DNA from: Candidatus Scalindua japonica
GTDB lineage: Bacteria; Planctomycetota; Brocadiia; Brocadiales; Scalinduaceae
Length of the DNA: 45,954 nt
Direction: 5' to 3'
NCBI RefSeq assembly: GCF_002443295.1
Contig: NZ_BAOS01000040.1
Coordinates: forward strand, 1 to 45,954
Shown here: in pieces, positions 8,018 to 17,458 of the stretch
Layout: every line of letters starts with the position of its first letter
Position numbering within the stretch: position 1 is the stretch's first letter
Program-made: the position numbers and the translations under genes
The notes under the pieces: generated by a model
The model's input: only the letters and a program-made list of their open reading frames with translations
What the model was told of the DNA's origin: nothing
The model's database searches: none

Positions 8018-8626
8018 TTAGCCTTTCACGGCGTCTATAAACTTCTTGATCAGTTTCTTATCTTTTTTTCCTGGCATATTTTCTACACCGGAAGAGACAT
8101 CTACTCCATAAGGCTGTACAATTTTTATTGCCTCTGCTACATTTAAATGTGACAATCCTCCTGCTACGATTATAGGTATGGAAGTCTTTAATTTTTCTAC
8201 AATATTCCAATCAAAACAGATTCCTGTACCTCCCATTTGGTTTTTTGAGTATCCATCGAGCAGGATAGCTTTAGGTTTATACTTTTTAATCGGAGTGATA
8301 TCTCTTTCGTTTTGAATTCTGAATGCCTTAATAGTTATAATATCTTTCAATCTGTTTAATGTCTCAGGAGGTTCATTACCGTGAAGTTGTATCGCGTTCA
8401 GGCCGCAAAACCTGAAGGCAGCTTCCATGTTGTCAGCTGTTTCATTAACGAAGAGTCCAACCGTTGTAACGAATGGAGGTAATTTTCGTATAATAGAGCG
8501 GGCTCTTTCTTTACTTACCTTTCGTATACTTTTCGCAAATACGAAACCAATAGCGTCCGCACCGTAATCGACCGCAGAAATTGCATCATTTAAGCTTTTT
8601 ATTCCACAGATTTTTATTTTTGTCAT
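8018..8626 (-). CDS. trpF: Phosphoribosylanthranilate isomerase TrpF
   Basis: The product (202 residues from the chosen start) is a TIM-barrel enzyme that isomerises N-(5-phosphoribosyl)anthranilate in tryptophan synthesis. Landmarks are the N-terminal KICGIKSLNDA with the catalytic Cys, DAIGFVFAKSIRKVS, TVGLFVNE, IQLHGNEPPE, LLDGYSKNQMGGTGICFDW with the catalytic Asp, and the phosphate-binding IIVAGGLS and DVSSGVE loops. I start at the ATG at 8626 because GAGGAGA lies 6 bases upstream; a longer frame to 8647 adds seven residues that overlap this ribosome-binding site. No other trp genes are nearby. Confidence 0.92.
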   Translation of the reverse strand: MTKIKICGIKSLNDAISAVDYGADAIGFVFAKSIRKVSKERARSIIRKLPPFVTTVGLFVNETADNMEAAFRFCGLNAIQLHGNEPPETLNRLKDIITIKAFRIQNERDITPIKKYKPKAILLDGYSKNQMGGTGICFDWNIVEKLKTSIPIIVAGGLSHLNVAEAIKIVQPYGVDVSSGVENMPGKKDKKLIKKFIDAVKG

Positions 8627-8814
8627 CGAGCGTCTCCTCGTCTCCATCCCAATCAGGACATTATCAAATTACCTATATTAAGTCAATGTGATTCATGCTT
8701 TAACTCAATTATTGCTAGATTTGTTCTAAGTATAAAAGGCTGGATATATTAAAACCTTTTTGTTATAAAGAAATGATATAAAAAAATTTCAATTCTGAAC
8801 AGAGGAAAAGTATT

Positions 8815-9330
8815 ATGAGGGAGTTTGGACTTTCAAAGTCAGTGTTACCACGGTGTAAACAATCATTTTGCATCTTAAGTGTTTTAGCTATTATGTTTTT
8901 AATATGCTCTTGTGGCGAGTCAGATAGATCTGCGCAGGAAGAGATAGGGGGGTTGGATGAACGTATAACAGCTGCTCAAAACGAAATTGAAACGCCATCT
9001 TATGAAAGCAGAACTATTTTCAGGATGCACATGCAAGACCTGGATGAGTGTGAAGACGCTTTGCTGGATTCTGTGCAGAGGCAGGATTGGGAAGTAATTA
9101 AAAAGTGTGCTATGGATTTGAAAAATGCTTCTGCTGTAATCTTTACCGGTAAGGAGAAAAAGGACCTGCCTAAGGAATTTGTAATGATAGATACTATGTT
9201 TCATTACCAGGCACTTGCAGTAGTTGAGGCTGCGGAATCAAGAGAAATGGTTAAGTTGAATATTGAATATGAGAAATTGCAGGATACCTGCGACCGCTGT
9301 CATGAAAAATATAAAAGAAATGATATGTGA
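8815..9330 (+). CDS. Lipoprotein with C-terminal haem-c motif (cytochrome c'/c556-like)
   Basis: A 171-residue protein with a lipoprotein-type N-terminus: basic residues, a hydrophobic run, then LICSC, the predicted lipobox with the lipidated Cys near residue 33. The mature part is mostly helical and acidic. It ends with CDRCHEKY, a CxxCH haem-binding site placed about ten residues from the C-terminus, as in four-helix class II cytochromes c' and c556. It is probably a membrane-anchored monohaem electron carrier in the periplasmic or equivalent compartment, and a substrate of the cytochrome c assembly genes at 40.5-42.3 kb. A GAGG lies ten bases before the ATG. The precise family is uncertain because only the haem motif and topology are diagnostic. 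Confidence 0.65.
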   Translation: MREFGLSKSVLPRCKQSFCILSVLAIMFLICSCGESDRSAQEEIGGLDERITAAQNEIETPSYESRTIFRMHMQDLDECEDALLDSVQRQDWEVIKKCAMDLKNASAVIFTGKEKKDLPKEFVMIDTMFHYQALAVVEAAESREMVKLNIEYEKLQDTCDRCHEKYKRNDM

Positions 9331-9437
9331 CAAAAAAGAAGAAATGTATCATTGATTTTTTTATATTGAAATCAGGTCAGTGTTTTATTATTATCACTTT
9401 TTATTTTGTCAGAAAATTATATTAAAGGTTATCCGTT

Positions 9438-10508
9438 ATGAGCTTAGATAAAATAACAACTATTCTTGGTGATGCAGAGGCAGAAAATTTACTAAACCAT
9501 AAGGCTAAAGTTTCCCGTGAACAATTAAACCTGCCCGGATCAGATTTTGTTGACCGGATATTTGCGCTTTCAGATCGGCCGACACCGGTCTTAAGAAGCT
9601 TACAGAGCATTTTTTCTCACGGAAGGCTGGCAGATACTGGTTATGTTTCAATTCTGCCCGTGGACCAGGGTATTGAACACTCTGCTGCTGCTTCTTTCGC
9701 GCCAAACCCCATATACTTTGATCCTGAGAATATTGTAAAACTCGCTATCGATGGAGGGTGTAATGCCGTTGCGTCTACGCTGGGCGTTCTGGGTATAGTA
9801 GCAAGAAAATATGCTCACAAGATACCTTTTATTCTTAAATTCAATCATAACGAACTTTTAACATACCCTAATAAATTCGATCAGGTTATGTTTGCATCTA
9901 TTGAACAGGCAAGAGATATGGGTGCTGTGGCAGTTGGGGCTACAATTTATTTCGGCTCCGATGAGTCAACGCGCCAGATTGTGGAGGTCAGTGAAGCATT
10001 TAATATCGCACATGAAATGGGAATGGCGACAATCCTCTGGTGTTATCTGCGGAACTCTGCATTCAAAACAGGTGGTGTCGACTATCACACTGCAGCAGAT
10101 CTTACCGGGCAGGCCAACCATCTGGGTGTGACAATTGAAGCGGATATAATTAAACAGAAACTGCCTGAGTGTAACGGAGCTTACAACGCCTTAAATGAAG
10201 GCGGGGCTAGCTACGGTAAGACCCACAAGAGAGTCTATTCGGACCTCTCATCTGACCACCCTATAGATTTAGCCCGATTACAGGTAATCAACTGTTATAT
10301 GGGCAGAGCAGGGCTAATCAATTCAGGTGGCGCTTCCGGAGAGAATGATCTTGCCCAGGCAGTAAAAACCGCGGTTATCAACAAACGTGCCGGAGGAATG
10401 GGATTGATCAGCGGGAGAAAAGCCTTTCAGAAGCCTATGGATGTCGGTGTAGAACTGCTAAACGCGATTCAGGATGTTTATCTGAATGAAGAAGTGACTG
10501 TTGCGTAA
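9438..10508 (+). CDS. fbaB: Class I fructose-bisphosphate aldolase (FbaB/DhnA type)
   Basis: A 356-residue archaeal-type class I aldolase that interconverts fructose-1,6-bisphosphate with two triose phosphates. It resembles E. coli FbaB along its whole length. Diagnostic segments include [16 protein letters not shown], the [20 protein letters not shown] strand, [45 protein letters not shown] (with the Schiff-base lysine region), and [12 protein letters not shown] near the phosphate site. AAAGG precedes the ATG. The convergent neighbour is fructose-1,6-bisphosphatase, so the pair supports gluconeogenesis, fitting an autotroph or acetyl-CoA-fed metabolism. Confidence 0.95.
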   Translation: MSLDKITTILGDAEAENLLNHKAKVSREQLNLPGSDFVDRIFALSDRPTPVLRSLQSIFSHGRLADTGYVSILPVDQGIEHSAAASFAPNPIYFDPENIVKLAIDGGCNAVASTLGVLGIVARKYAHKIPFILKFNHNELLTYPNKFDQVMFASIEQARDMGAVAVGATIYFGSDESTRQIVEVSEAFNIAHEMGMATILWCYLRNSAFKTGGVDYHTAADLTGQANHLGVTIEADIIKQKLPECNGAYNALNEGGASYGKTHKRVYSDLSSDHPIDLARLQVINCYMGRAGLINSGGASGENDLAQAVKTAVINKRAGGMGLISGRKAFQKPMDVGVELLNAIQDVYLNEEVTVA

Positions 10509-10584
10509 ATAAGAACTCGAAAAAAAGAAGCTTCTCTTCATGCTCGTTCCTGTTCTTAAAAGGCCCTTGGCAACTACTATTCCT

Positions 10585-10650
10585 GTTTTCCATTAAAAAT
10601 ATGTTCTCACGCAGGGCCGCATAGATCGCCAAGAAAAAGAAATTTTCTTA
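10585..10650. repeat. Dispersed-repeat-like fragment between fbaB and fbp
   Basis: The sequence around GTTCTCACGCAGGGCCG (10601-10620) followed by CGCCAAGAAAAAGAAATTTTC resembles a degraded form of the CTCTGCG...GCGTGAGA-type intergenic repeat seen in many bacteria. It is non-coding and lies between two convergent genes. I see no strong terminator here. The similarity is from memory and may be coincidental. Confidence 0.3.
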
Positions 10651-10778
10651 AAGTGAAACTGCTTTTCGTTTTTGCCGTATTAACGGAAGTAAAAAAGGAT
10701 TTAAAAAAAATTATACCGAAACTACTTGTTAATGTTTACAATTCAGTAGTTCGGTTGCCAGTTTGTTTCTCTTGTTTT

Positions 10779-11792
10779 TCAAGCATTTTCAGAAATGAAT
10801 TTTTGATATGTGAGAACGTCTTCCCTGCTGCCTATAATCAATGGTACTTTCTGGTGGAGTTCTGTTGGTACAATATCCATTATATTTTCCTTGCCGCTAG
10901 TTGCCATCCCACCGGCTTGTTCTACGATAAACGCCAGTGGTGATGCTTCATATAATAGACGTAATTTGCCTTTTGGTTTGTCAGGATTTTTGTAATCAGC
11001 AGGGTATAAGAATATACCACCATAGAGCAGATTTCTGTGAAAATCTGCTACAAGCGAACCTATATAGCGCAATGAATATGGTCTGCCCGAATTAGAATCT
11101 TTCTCTTTAAGATAATCTATGTATTTCCTGGTGCCTTCATCCCAGAACTTGGAGTTGCCCTCATTGGCACTGTAAATTTTTCCCTTTGAAGGTGTTTTGA
11201 TGTCAATATGAGATAGAATAAATTCTCCCACACTCGGATCTAAAGTGTAACCGTTTACCCCCTGTCCGGTTGTAAAAACCAGCATTGTGCTGGAACCGTA
11301 AATTATGTAACCGGCAGCGACTTGATCAGATCCTTTTTGTAGACAGTCTTCAAGTGTGCCCTTTTCACCATCCGTCTTTTTCCGATGTATGGAAAAGATC
11401 GTACCAATGCTGACATTCGCATCGATATTGGATGAGCCGTCAAGCGGATCAAATAGCAGTACATAATTACCTTTAGGAAATTTATCCGGAATATGTATGA
11501 CGTCATCTCTCTCCTCAGAAGCCATTATGCAGAGATGTCCTCCATGGTCCATGGCTTTAAATAGTCGATCATTTGCGTATTCATCCAGCTTTTTCACTTC
11601 TTCACCATGTATATTTTCTGTACCGGTAAGGCCGAGTACATCGACAAGACCTGCCTTATTAACTTCTCTTGATATGATCTTTGCCGCATATATCAAGTCC
11701 ATCAGCAATCCTGTAAGATTACCCGTAGCCTTAGGAAAATCTCTCTCCTGTTCGACAATATGGCGTTGTACACTCATTCCTTTTTGTCCCAC
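10779..11792 (-). CDS. fbp: Class I fructose-1,6-bisphosphatase
   Basis: A 337-residue enzyme removing the 1-phosphate of fructose-1,6-bisphosphate in gluconeogenesis. The metal-binding signature [20 protein letters not shown] (about residues 111-130), the earlier ASEERDD glutamate region, the [20 protein letters not shown] substrate region and the C-terminal EQAGGMA are all present. The GTG at 11792 is used because AGGAGG lies seven bases upstream; an internal ATG five codons later is less well placed. It converges on the fbaB aldolase gene. Length and motifs are normal. Confidence 0.95.
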   Translation of the reverse strand: MGQKGMSVQRHIVEQERDFPKATGNLTGLLMDLIYAAKIISREVNKAGLVDVLGLTGTENIHGEEVKKLDEYANDRLFKAMDHGGHLCIMASEERDDVIHIPDKFPKGNYVLLFDPLDGSSNIDANVSIGTIFSIHRKKTDGEKGTLEDCLQKGSDQVAAGYIIYGSSTMLVFTTGQGVNGYTLDPSVGEFILSHIDIKTPSKGKIYSANEGNSKFWDEGTRKYIDYLKEKDSNSGRPYSLRYIGSLVADFHRNLLYGGIFLYPADYKNPDKPKGKLRLLYEASPLAFIVEQAGGMATSGKENIMDIVPTELHQKVPLIIGSREDVLTYQKFISENA

Positions 11793-11923
11793 TAGAACAC
11801 CTCCTGAACGTTTCTGGTTTTAATCATTTGTATATTCTTTGGTTGATTTATTTAATACAGATTAATTAATTTGATAACATTGCTATCGGTTGTCAGGCAC
11901 CAGGGAATACGTGCTGTGAATTA

Positions 11924-12655
11924 TTATAAAGATTTTGGTGCCTTCCTGGTTACAGTTTTTTTCTTTGTTGTAGGTGTCTTCTTAGCTACGGTTTTTTTCT
12001 TTGCTGTAGGTGTCTTTTTGGCTACAGTTTTTTTCTTTGCTGTAGGTGTCTTCTTAGCTACAGTTTTTTTCTTTGTTGTAGGTGTCTTCTTAGCTACGGT
12101 TTTTTTCTTTGCTGTAGGTGTCTTCTTGGCTACAGTTTTTTTCTTTGTTGTAGGTGTCTTCTTCGCTACAGTTTTTTTCTTTAATGCCGGTTTGTCATGG
12201 GTCTTTCTGTAGCTTTTAACAAAAAACTCTATTGCCTTTAATACATCCTCCATATAAACATCCGTATCAACACAGTAGCCGTATGGCCTCTTGTTCGGTA
12301 TTGCATATATTGCCTTTGGCATAGCTGCCATTAACCCTGTTCGTAACTCTTTTTCGCATGCTATAGCGACAACCCCCTGTACTTCTTTAGCCATGACTCT
12401 TTTTAGCGCAACCCTTCCGCCGCTGGCAACAGCGATGCTGATGCCGTACTCTTCTGATAATTCCAGCAGGTCCTTTACCTTGCATTTTCCGCAACGTATG
12501 CACTCGTTGATATCGTGTTTGATATTTTGTTTACACGTGGAATTTTGTATACAGTGTGGAAAAAGGAGCAGTAACCCTTCCGGTGGGCACTTTTTCTTTC
12601 TCAGCCTGGTCATCATATTGTTAAGCGAAACAAATTTTTTGTCTATAACTTCCAT
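11924..12655 (-). CDS. DUF116 protein with histone H1-like lysine/alanine/threonine/proline tail
   Basis: The first 155 residues match the DUF116 family: a cysteine-rich segment with C23, C35, C41, C52, C55 and C58 (ECIRCGKCKV), followed by a domain with VASGGRVALKRVM and VVAIACEKELRTG, which suggests metal or Fe-S binding. From about residue 159 the protein becomes six exact 12-residue repeats KKKTVAKKTPT[TA] plus a degenerate seventh ending at residue 243. This strongly basic tail is like histone H1 or bacterial Hc1/AlgP tails and should bind nucleic acid or other polyanions. DUF116 genes often sit beside fmt and def, as here (fmt starts 41 bases upstream). The function is unknown; the tail might tether it to DNA, RNA or ribosomes. 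Confidence 0.75.
   Translation of the reverse strand: MEVIDKKFVSLNNMMTRLRKKKCPPEGLLLLFPHCIQNSTCKQNIKHDINECIRCGKCKVKDLLELSEEYGISIAVASGGRVALKRVMAKEVQGVVAIACEKELRTGLMAAMPKAIYAIPNKRPYGYCVDTDVYMEDVLKAIEFFVKSYRKTHDKPALKKKTVAKKTPTTKKKTVAKKTPTAKKKTVAKKTPTTKKKTVAKKTPTAKKKTVAKKTPTAKKKTVAKKTPTTKKKTVTRKAPKSL
11930..12181 (-). repeat. 36-bp tandem repeat encoding the basic tail
   Basis: Six 36-bp units (11966-12181) plus a degenerate seventh (11930-11965) lie inside the DUF116 gene and encode KKKTVAKKTPT[TA]. Units differ at only a few positions, so the array probably expands and contracts in multiples of 12 codons without breaking the frame. Confidence 0.9.
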
Positions 12656-12695
12656 TTTTATGTAAGTCTCCCTAATGCGAAGATTTTATTAATTT

Positions 12696-13646
12696 TTATT
12701 GAAACAGATAATCCACTTTAAGATCGTGCCCTCTTGAAAATGCGGCAGCACTCATCATTCGTTTGCCTTCCGGCTTTACTTCTTTTATCCATATACTACC
12801 GTCTTTTGTAGCAGTCTTAATACCTTGACTTGAAATATCAATGATTGTACCTGGTGCGATGGTTGCTCCGTTTTGAGAAGGGCCATCCCTCTCTGTCCTG
12901 AGAATAATTATTCTCTCTTTCGAATTGTTCCTCATTAAGAAGGTATAAGCGGATGGTTTTGGGTTCATACCCCTTACAAAATCATGTATCCGTTTTTCTT
13001 GCTGGTTCCAGTTAATGAGACAGTCATCTTTTTTGATTTTTGGTGCCAGGGAAACGTGACGCTCGTCTTGCCGGGTGTATTCCGCGTTACCCGTTTCAAT
13101 CTGCATTAAGCTATCTAATAAGGTCTCTGCGCCAAGCATACTCAATCTGTTTCCTAACTCACCAGCAGTCTCTTCAGGGCCAATTACTAACGATTTATTG
13201 GCGATAATATCGCCGGCATCCATTTTGTTGCTCATAATGATAGTGGTTATCCCTGTCTCTTTCTCTCCGTTGACGATCGCCCAGTTAATGGGTGCTGCCC
13301 CTCGATATTTAGGTAGTAGTGAGGCGTGGATGTTTATACACTTATATTTTGGTAAACTCAGTATTGTGTCAGAAATTTTTTGTCCAAAAGCGACAACTAC
13401 TATAACATCTGGATTCAGCTTCTCTAGCTGCTCTATGACTTGCTCGCTATTTACATTTTCAGGTTGTATTACCGGTAATCCCGCATCTAGAGCTACGCTT
13501 TTAACAGGAGGCGCGATGGGTTGTCCCTTTCGGCCTCTGGGCTTATCCGTTTGCGTTATAACAGCAACAACATAATATTTTGATTCAATTAAGCATTTTA
13601 GACTGGGAACCGCAAATTCAGGCGTACCCATAAAAACTACATTCAT
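12696..13646 (-). CDS. fmt: Methionyl-tRNA formyltransferase
   Basis: A 316-residue enzyme that formylates initiator Met-tRNA using 10-formyl-THF. It opens with the family start MNVVFMGTPEFAVPSL and contains the HASLLPKYRGAAPINWAI formyl-transfer segment and MDAGDI. The C-terminal tRNA-binding domain extends to about residue 316. It begins 18 bases downstream of the def stop, forming the usual def-fmt pair, and is followed by the DUF116 gene on the same strand. Length is typical. Confidence 0.95.
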   Translation of the reverse strand: MNVVFMGTPEFAVPSLKCLIESKYYVVAVITQTDKPRGRKGQPIAPPVKSVALDAGLPVIQPENVNSEQVIEQLEKLNPDVIVVVAFGQKISDTILSLPKYKCINIHASLLPKYRGAAPINWAIVNGEKETGITTIIMSNKMDAGDIIANKSLVIGPEETAGELGNRLSMLGAETLLDSLMQIETGNAEYTRQDERHVSLAPKIKKDDCLINWNQQEKRIHDFVRGMNPKPSAYTFLMRNNSKERIIILRTERDGPSQNGATIAPGTIIDISSQGIKTATKDGSIWIKEVKPEGKRMMSAAAFSRGHDLKVDYLFQ

Positions 13647-13664
13647 ACTGTATTTTAATAAGGT

Positions 13665-14180
13665 CTAACTAATTCCGGCTTTGTTATTTTGATAAGAGAG
13701 TTCAAGCTCTTTCAGTCTCGGTTGGTTGGCAATTGTGCTGGCAGGAGTCATTTTTTCGATAAAAAGACAACCGTTTAAGTGATCGATTTCGTGCTGCCAT
13801 GCTCGACCCAATAAGCCTTCCGCTTCGATTTCAAGCTTCTCCCCTTTAAGGTTGTAGGCAATGACTTTAATATATTGCGACCGTATTATCTTACCCATTA
13901 CATCAGGAAATGACAAGCAGCCCTCTTCTTCTAATGTTTCACCTTTTTCTTCACTGATATACGGATTTATGAATACCCTCTCCCCTGTTTTTTCACCTGT
14001 TACGTCCAATACCATTAAGCGAATTGACAACCCTACCTGTGGTGCTGCAAGGCCAATTCCGCGAGCATCATACATCGCTTCCAGCATCTCTTCTGCAATT
14101 TGACGTATCTCATTGTTTATCTCTTTAATTGGCTTTGCCTTGGTTTTTAAAACTGGATTTGGGTAAGTAACTACTTCCAT
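13665..14180 (-). CDS. def: Peptide deformylase
   Basis: A 171-residue metalloenzyme that removes the N-formyl group from nascent proteins. All three family motifs are present: GIGLAAPQVG (about residues 41-50), EEGCLSFP with the metal-binding Cys (about 91), and QHEIDHLNG with two His ligands and the catalytic Glu (about 133-141). It is the first gene of a def-fmt-DUF116 unit, with fmt 18 bases downstream. No strong Shine-Dalgarno precedes the ATG; the upstream region is very AT-rich. Confidence 0.95.
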   Translation of the reverse strand: MEVVTYPNPVLKTKAKPIKEINNEIRQIAEEMLEAMYDARGIGLAAPQVGLSIRLMVLDVTGEKTGERVFINPYISEEKGETLEEEGCLSFPDVMGKIIRSQYIKVIAYNLKGEKLEIEAEGLLGRAWQHEIDHLNGCLFIEKMTPASTIANQPRLKELELSYQNNKAGIS

Positions 14181-14284
14181 TTTGTTATAATATTATTAAG
14201 ATTTAAAAGCTTTAAATTAGTGAAAATTATCAAGTTAGTATATAGTATTATTTCCGGAAAAAGCAAGGATTATTTGTTTTTTTG

Positions 14285-14313
14285 TTGACAGCAGCAATTC
14301 AATGTCATAAACT
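14285..14313 (+). promoter_or_regulatory. Candidate promoter of rpsT
   Basis: TTGACA at 14285-14290 and TAAACT at 14308-14313 are separated by 17 bp. The -35 is perfect and the -10 matches four of six. Transcription from here would give a leader of roughly 55 bases before the rpsT ATG at 14377. Confidence 0.45.
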
Positions 14314-14376
14314 TATCTTTTGAAATATAAGTAAGTTAGATCAGATAGACAACAGAATATATTAAGGAAAAGTTTA

Positions 14377-14649
14377 ATGCCAACAAGAAAATCCGCAAAG
14401 AAAACAATAAGACAAGATGCCGTTCGCAGAATTAGAAACAGGAGTGATAAATCCGCGTTAAGAACTCAAATAAAAAAATTTGTTTCTGCCACCAAAAACC
14501 ACGATTTTGATGAGGCGGGGAAACATCTGTCACTGGCAGCAAAAAAGCTTGATAAAATTGCTGCCAAAAATATTATACATAAGAAAACAGCATCACGGAA
14601 AAAATCTCGTTTAGCCAAGTTTCTTAATAAACATAAGGCTGCTGTGTAA
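14377..14649 (+). CDS. rpsT: Small ribosomal subunit protein bS20
   Basis: A 90-residue, very basic helical protein of the 30S subunit. The MPTRKSAKK start, the alternating K/R pattern through QIKKFVSA and the KNIIHKKTASRKKSRLAKFL C-terminal helix are typical of bS20, which binds 16S rRNA early in assembly. AAGGAAAAG precedes the ATG. It is monocistronic, divergent from def and convergent with the HDAC-like gene. Confidence 0.95.
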   Translation: MPTRKSAKKTIRQDAVRRIRNRSDKSALRTQIKKFVSATKNHDFDEAGKHLSLAAKKLDKIAAKNIIHKKTASRKKSRLAKFLNKHKAAV

Positions 14650-14679
14650 TAGACTGCTTAGAGTTCTTCCAGTATTTAC

Positions 14680-15618
14680 CTAAATATCACATACCAGGCC
14701 GTTTAAATGTTCTTCTACGCATTTTGGTAAATCCAGCAAGTGATATCCACCCTCCAGGCAGGAAACAACTCTCCCTTCGCAGCAATCATTGGCTATGCTT
14801 CTCGTAAATTTCGTTAATGTATTGAAATCAGAAGCTTCTAAACTCAGACCACTTATTGGGTCTAAACGATATGCATCGAAACCGGAAGAGATCAACACAA
14901 ATTGTGGTTTGAAGCTTTTAACTCTTTTCTTCATCATATCCTTAAAAATTTTAATATATTCCTGAGGTTGTGTGTTATATGATAAAGGTACATTTATTGT
15001 AAAACCAGAGCCACTGCCTCTTCCTGTCTCTTCTTTTCCACCTGTACCCGGGTAAAAGGGGTATTTGTGCATGGAGAAATACAATACCGAGGGGTCATCA
15101 TAAAAGGTATCCTGTGTTCCATTACCATGGTGCACATCCCAATCAATTATAACAATTCTATCGATATTGTATCTTGATTGAATATACTTTGCGGCGATTG
15201 CAACGTTATTAAATAGGCAGAAGCCCATACTTCTTGTTGGTGTGGCGTGATGTCCAGGAGGACGAACTAAACAGAAAGCATTGCCTGTCTTTTTGTCCAT
15301 TACTAAATCAATGGCGGTGAGCAGTGCTCCTGATGCATATAGAGCGGCTTCATATGAATCAGGAGAGACATAAGTGTCAGGGTCCAAATGTCCACCACCT
15401 GTTTCGGCAGTTTCAGCAATCTGTTCTATTTGACTGATTGTGTGAACCGCAGAGACTTCTTCTTTAGTTGCTGCTCTTGGTTTCTTAACATCCAGTGTTT
15501 GCCAGATATTAGCTGAACGGAGGTACTCAATAGTATTTATTAATCTGGCCGCATTTTCAGGATGATTGGCACCAGTATCATGTTTCAAATAAACATCATC
15601 GTAAATAAGAGTTGTCAT
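14680..15618 (-). CDS. Histone deacetylase/acetoin utilisation-like zinc amidohydrolase
   Basis: A 312-residue member of the arginase/deacetylase fold. Visible motifs are HPENAARL near the N-terminus, LVRPPGHHA (catalytic His pair, about residues 118-126), IIDWDVHHGNGTQ (zinc-binding Asp/His), GFDAYRLDPI (second metal Asp) and a C-terminal LEGGYHL glycine/tyrosine motif. It should remove acetyl groups from lysine side chains or acetylpolyamines in the cytoplasm. AAGGATACC precedes the ATG. Substrates of bacterial members are mostly unknown. The window also encodes a lysine-rich H1-like tail that is a conceivable target, but that is speculation. Confidence 0.88.
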   Translation of the reverse strand: MTTLIYDDVYLKHDTGANHPENAARLINTIEYLRSANIWQTLDVKKPRAATKEEVSAVHTISQIEQIAETAETGGGHLDPDTYVSPDSYEAALYASGALLTAIDLVMDKKTGNAFCLVRPPGHHATPTRSMGFCLFNNVAIAAKYIQSRYNIDRIVIIDWDVHHGNGTQDTFYDDPSVLYFSMHKYPFYPGTGGKEETGRGSGSGFTINVPLSYNTQPQEYIKIFKDMMKKRVKSFKPQFVLISSGFDAYRLDPISGLSLEASDFNTLTKFTRSIANDCCEGRVVSCLEGGYHLLDLPKCVEEHLNGLVCDI

Positions 15619-15839
15619 GGTATCCTTGGTCTATTATGATTATAATGTGTCTTATGTTAAATAATTCTTTTTGCTAAATCAAATCAATTATAATCAAGGA
15701 AGTAGTATTTGAAAAGAAAGAGACCATTACAGGCTATAATTACGTACTGATTTACAAAAAATACAAAAAATATCGATTTCGGGAAGCAGGAAGAACAGGA
15801 TATGTTTATCCCTTTCATGGGAAATAATTTACAAAACTC

Positions 15840-17171
15840 ATGAATATTAAGTTTAGAGTACTTTTTATATATTTTGCCTATCTTCTCTTTACATGTCATT
15901 GTCTTTTTGCGCAAGATGGGTTTAAGAGTGTCCCTGTTCACAAGGTTGGAGAGAAGAAAACTTTCTGGAGGTGGGACCTTACTGCCATGCCGCCCGAGGA
16001 TAGCGAATTGTCGGCAACGTGTCGAGGTGTTGGAAAACATGTATATGTCTTTGTTTCTGACGATGTATGGGAAGTCAATGTCTTTAAGCAGGACATAGAA
16101 AAGATAATACATACTTTTGATTGCTCTACTCCGGCAACGTCAATTAACAGTAAAAAAGGGATCTACGAGATCCTTACTGAAACTTTTGGCAATCCACCTG
16201 ATGTAGACAATGACCACAGAATATATTTCCTCATCACACAGTTGGGAGAGTATCGAGGTCATGACTTTGATGGTTATTTTCGTTTCATTGATGAGATTGC
16301 AGGTAAACATAGCAACCACATGGAAATATTGTATTTAGATAGTGATGATCCTTCTGACGATTATCACCTCGGGGTTATTGCGCATGAATTTCAACATCTC
16401 ATACACTGGCAGTATGACCCTAAAGAGACCAAATGGCTTAGTGAGTCATTGTCAGAAGTGGCGATGATACTTTGTGGATATTATACGGACGAAAAGAAAG
16501 TAATAAGATATTTAAATAATACGAACAGCTCCTTGATATCAAGGCATCATATGGTTGATTATGGCGCATGTCTTTTGTGGGGAACATATATTTATGAACG
16601 TCTTGGAATAGCGTTTTTAGGCAATCTGGTACGTGAGAAAGCCGGTGGCATCAAGGGTTTTCAGAATACTCTGGACAGCATGCACATTGTGGACAACTTT
16701 TCAACTGTTTTTGGAGATTGGCTGGTTGCAAACTATTTACATAATAAGATTGGTAACAATAAAAAATACAGATACCAATCAATTTCGCTTCCCATTACTC
16801 CTGCTGTCAAACATTTCCTTTCACTGCCTGTCAGTGAAACAGGAGAAGTTGCCGGATACGCGGTAGATTATTTGAAATTCACTATTGAGCGAGTAAAAAA
16901 CAAGAAGCTGAGAATCAGTTTTGAGAGTGAGTCTCCAGATGATTTTCTTATCAAGGTTATCAAATTATACAATGATCACGTGTCCGATCCCCTGGTAGAA
17001 GATGTTAAATTGAGTAAGCCGATAGAGGCATTTGATGTGAAAAATTTAGGTATGGGCTGTAGAGAGGTTGTACTTGTAGTGTCGGTATTAAAACCTACTA
17101 ATAAACCTGTCTCTTACAGCTATTCGGCATCCTTAATGGCGAATAGTGAAACAAAATTAAACCAGGATTGA
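15840..17171 (+). CDS. Secreted zinc metalloprotease (HExxH, M30/hyicolysin-like)
   Basis: A 443-residue protein with a signal peptide (residues 1-24, ending near LFAQ). A zincin core follows: HEFQHLIHW at about residues 182-190 gives two His ligands and the catalytic Glu, and WLSESLSE about 15 residues later supplies a probable third ligand. Upstream, DVDNDHRIYFLITQLGE and a GYF segment resemble hyicolysin-like (M30) proteases. The C-terminal third is beta-rich. It is predicted to act outside the cytoplasm; its substrate is unknown. No close operon partners: the gene is divergent from the HDAC-like gene and convergent with the dehydratase genes. The family assignment is by motif pattern only. 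Confidence 0.65.
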   Translation: MNIKFRVLFIYFAYLLFTCHCLFAQDGFKSVPVHKVGEKKTFWRWDLTAMPPEDSELSATCRGVGKHVYVFVSDDVWEVNVFKQDIEKIIHTFDCSTPATSINSKKGIYEILTETFGNPPDVDNDHRIYFLITQLGEYRGHDFDGYFRFIDEIAGKHSNHMEILYLDSDDPSDDYHLGVIAHEFQHLIHWQYDPKETKWLSESLSEVAMILCGYYTDEKKVIRYLNNTNSSLISRHHMVDYGACLLWGTYIYERLGIAFLGNLVREKAGGIKGFQNTLDSMHIVDNFSTVFGDWLVANYLHNKIGNNKKYRYQSISLPITPAVKHFLSLPVSETGEVAGYAVDYLKFTIERVKNKKLRISFESESPDDFLIKVIKLYNDHVSDPLVEDVKLSKPIEAFDVKNLGMGCREVVLVVSVLKPTNKPVSYSYSASLMANSETKLNQD

Positions 17172-17458
17172 GTGGTTCTTGATCAAAAATTGTAGGGATT
17201 TCCCGTCTGCCCGGACGAATCCATACCAGACAATTGGCAATGGGTTTGACAGCAGTTCTCTCTTCCCTGGACAAAAAGTACCGAGCTTATCCCTTGATCA
17301 TTTTTCTTTTTTTCAAATTTTGATTCGTATGCATAGCAGATAAGCTCTTTCTCACTGGCCTGATCAAGTCTGTTGAGATTACATAGTACTTCTAGTGTAT
17401 TAATGTGTGTATATTTTAGAAAAAAACAGGAAACAGTATTTGAGTTCAGCTTATTGGT

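Noticed and set aside
11930-12181. 36-bp repeats as a CRISPR array
   Set aside because: Units are contiguous with no spacers and keep a coding frame.
11871-12212. Plus-strand frame encoding a repeated Phe/Val/Gly-rich membrane-like protein
   Set aside because: It is the antisense reading of the lysine-rich tail repeats of the DUF116 gene.
15684-16112. Minus-strand frame of 142 codons
   Set aside because: It overlaps the signal peptide and start of the secreted protease and has no ribosome-binding site or recognisable features.
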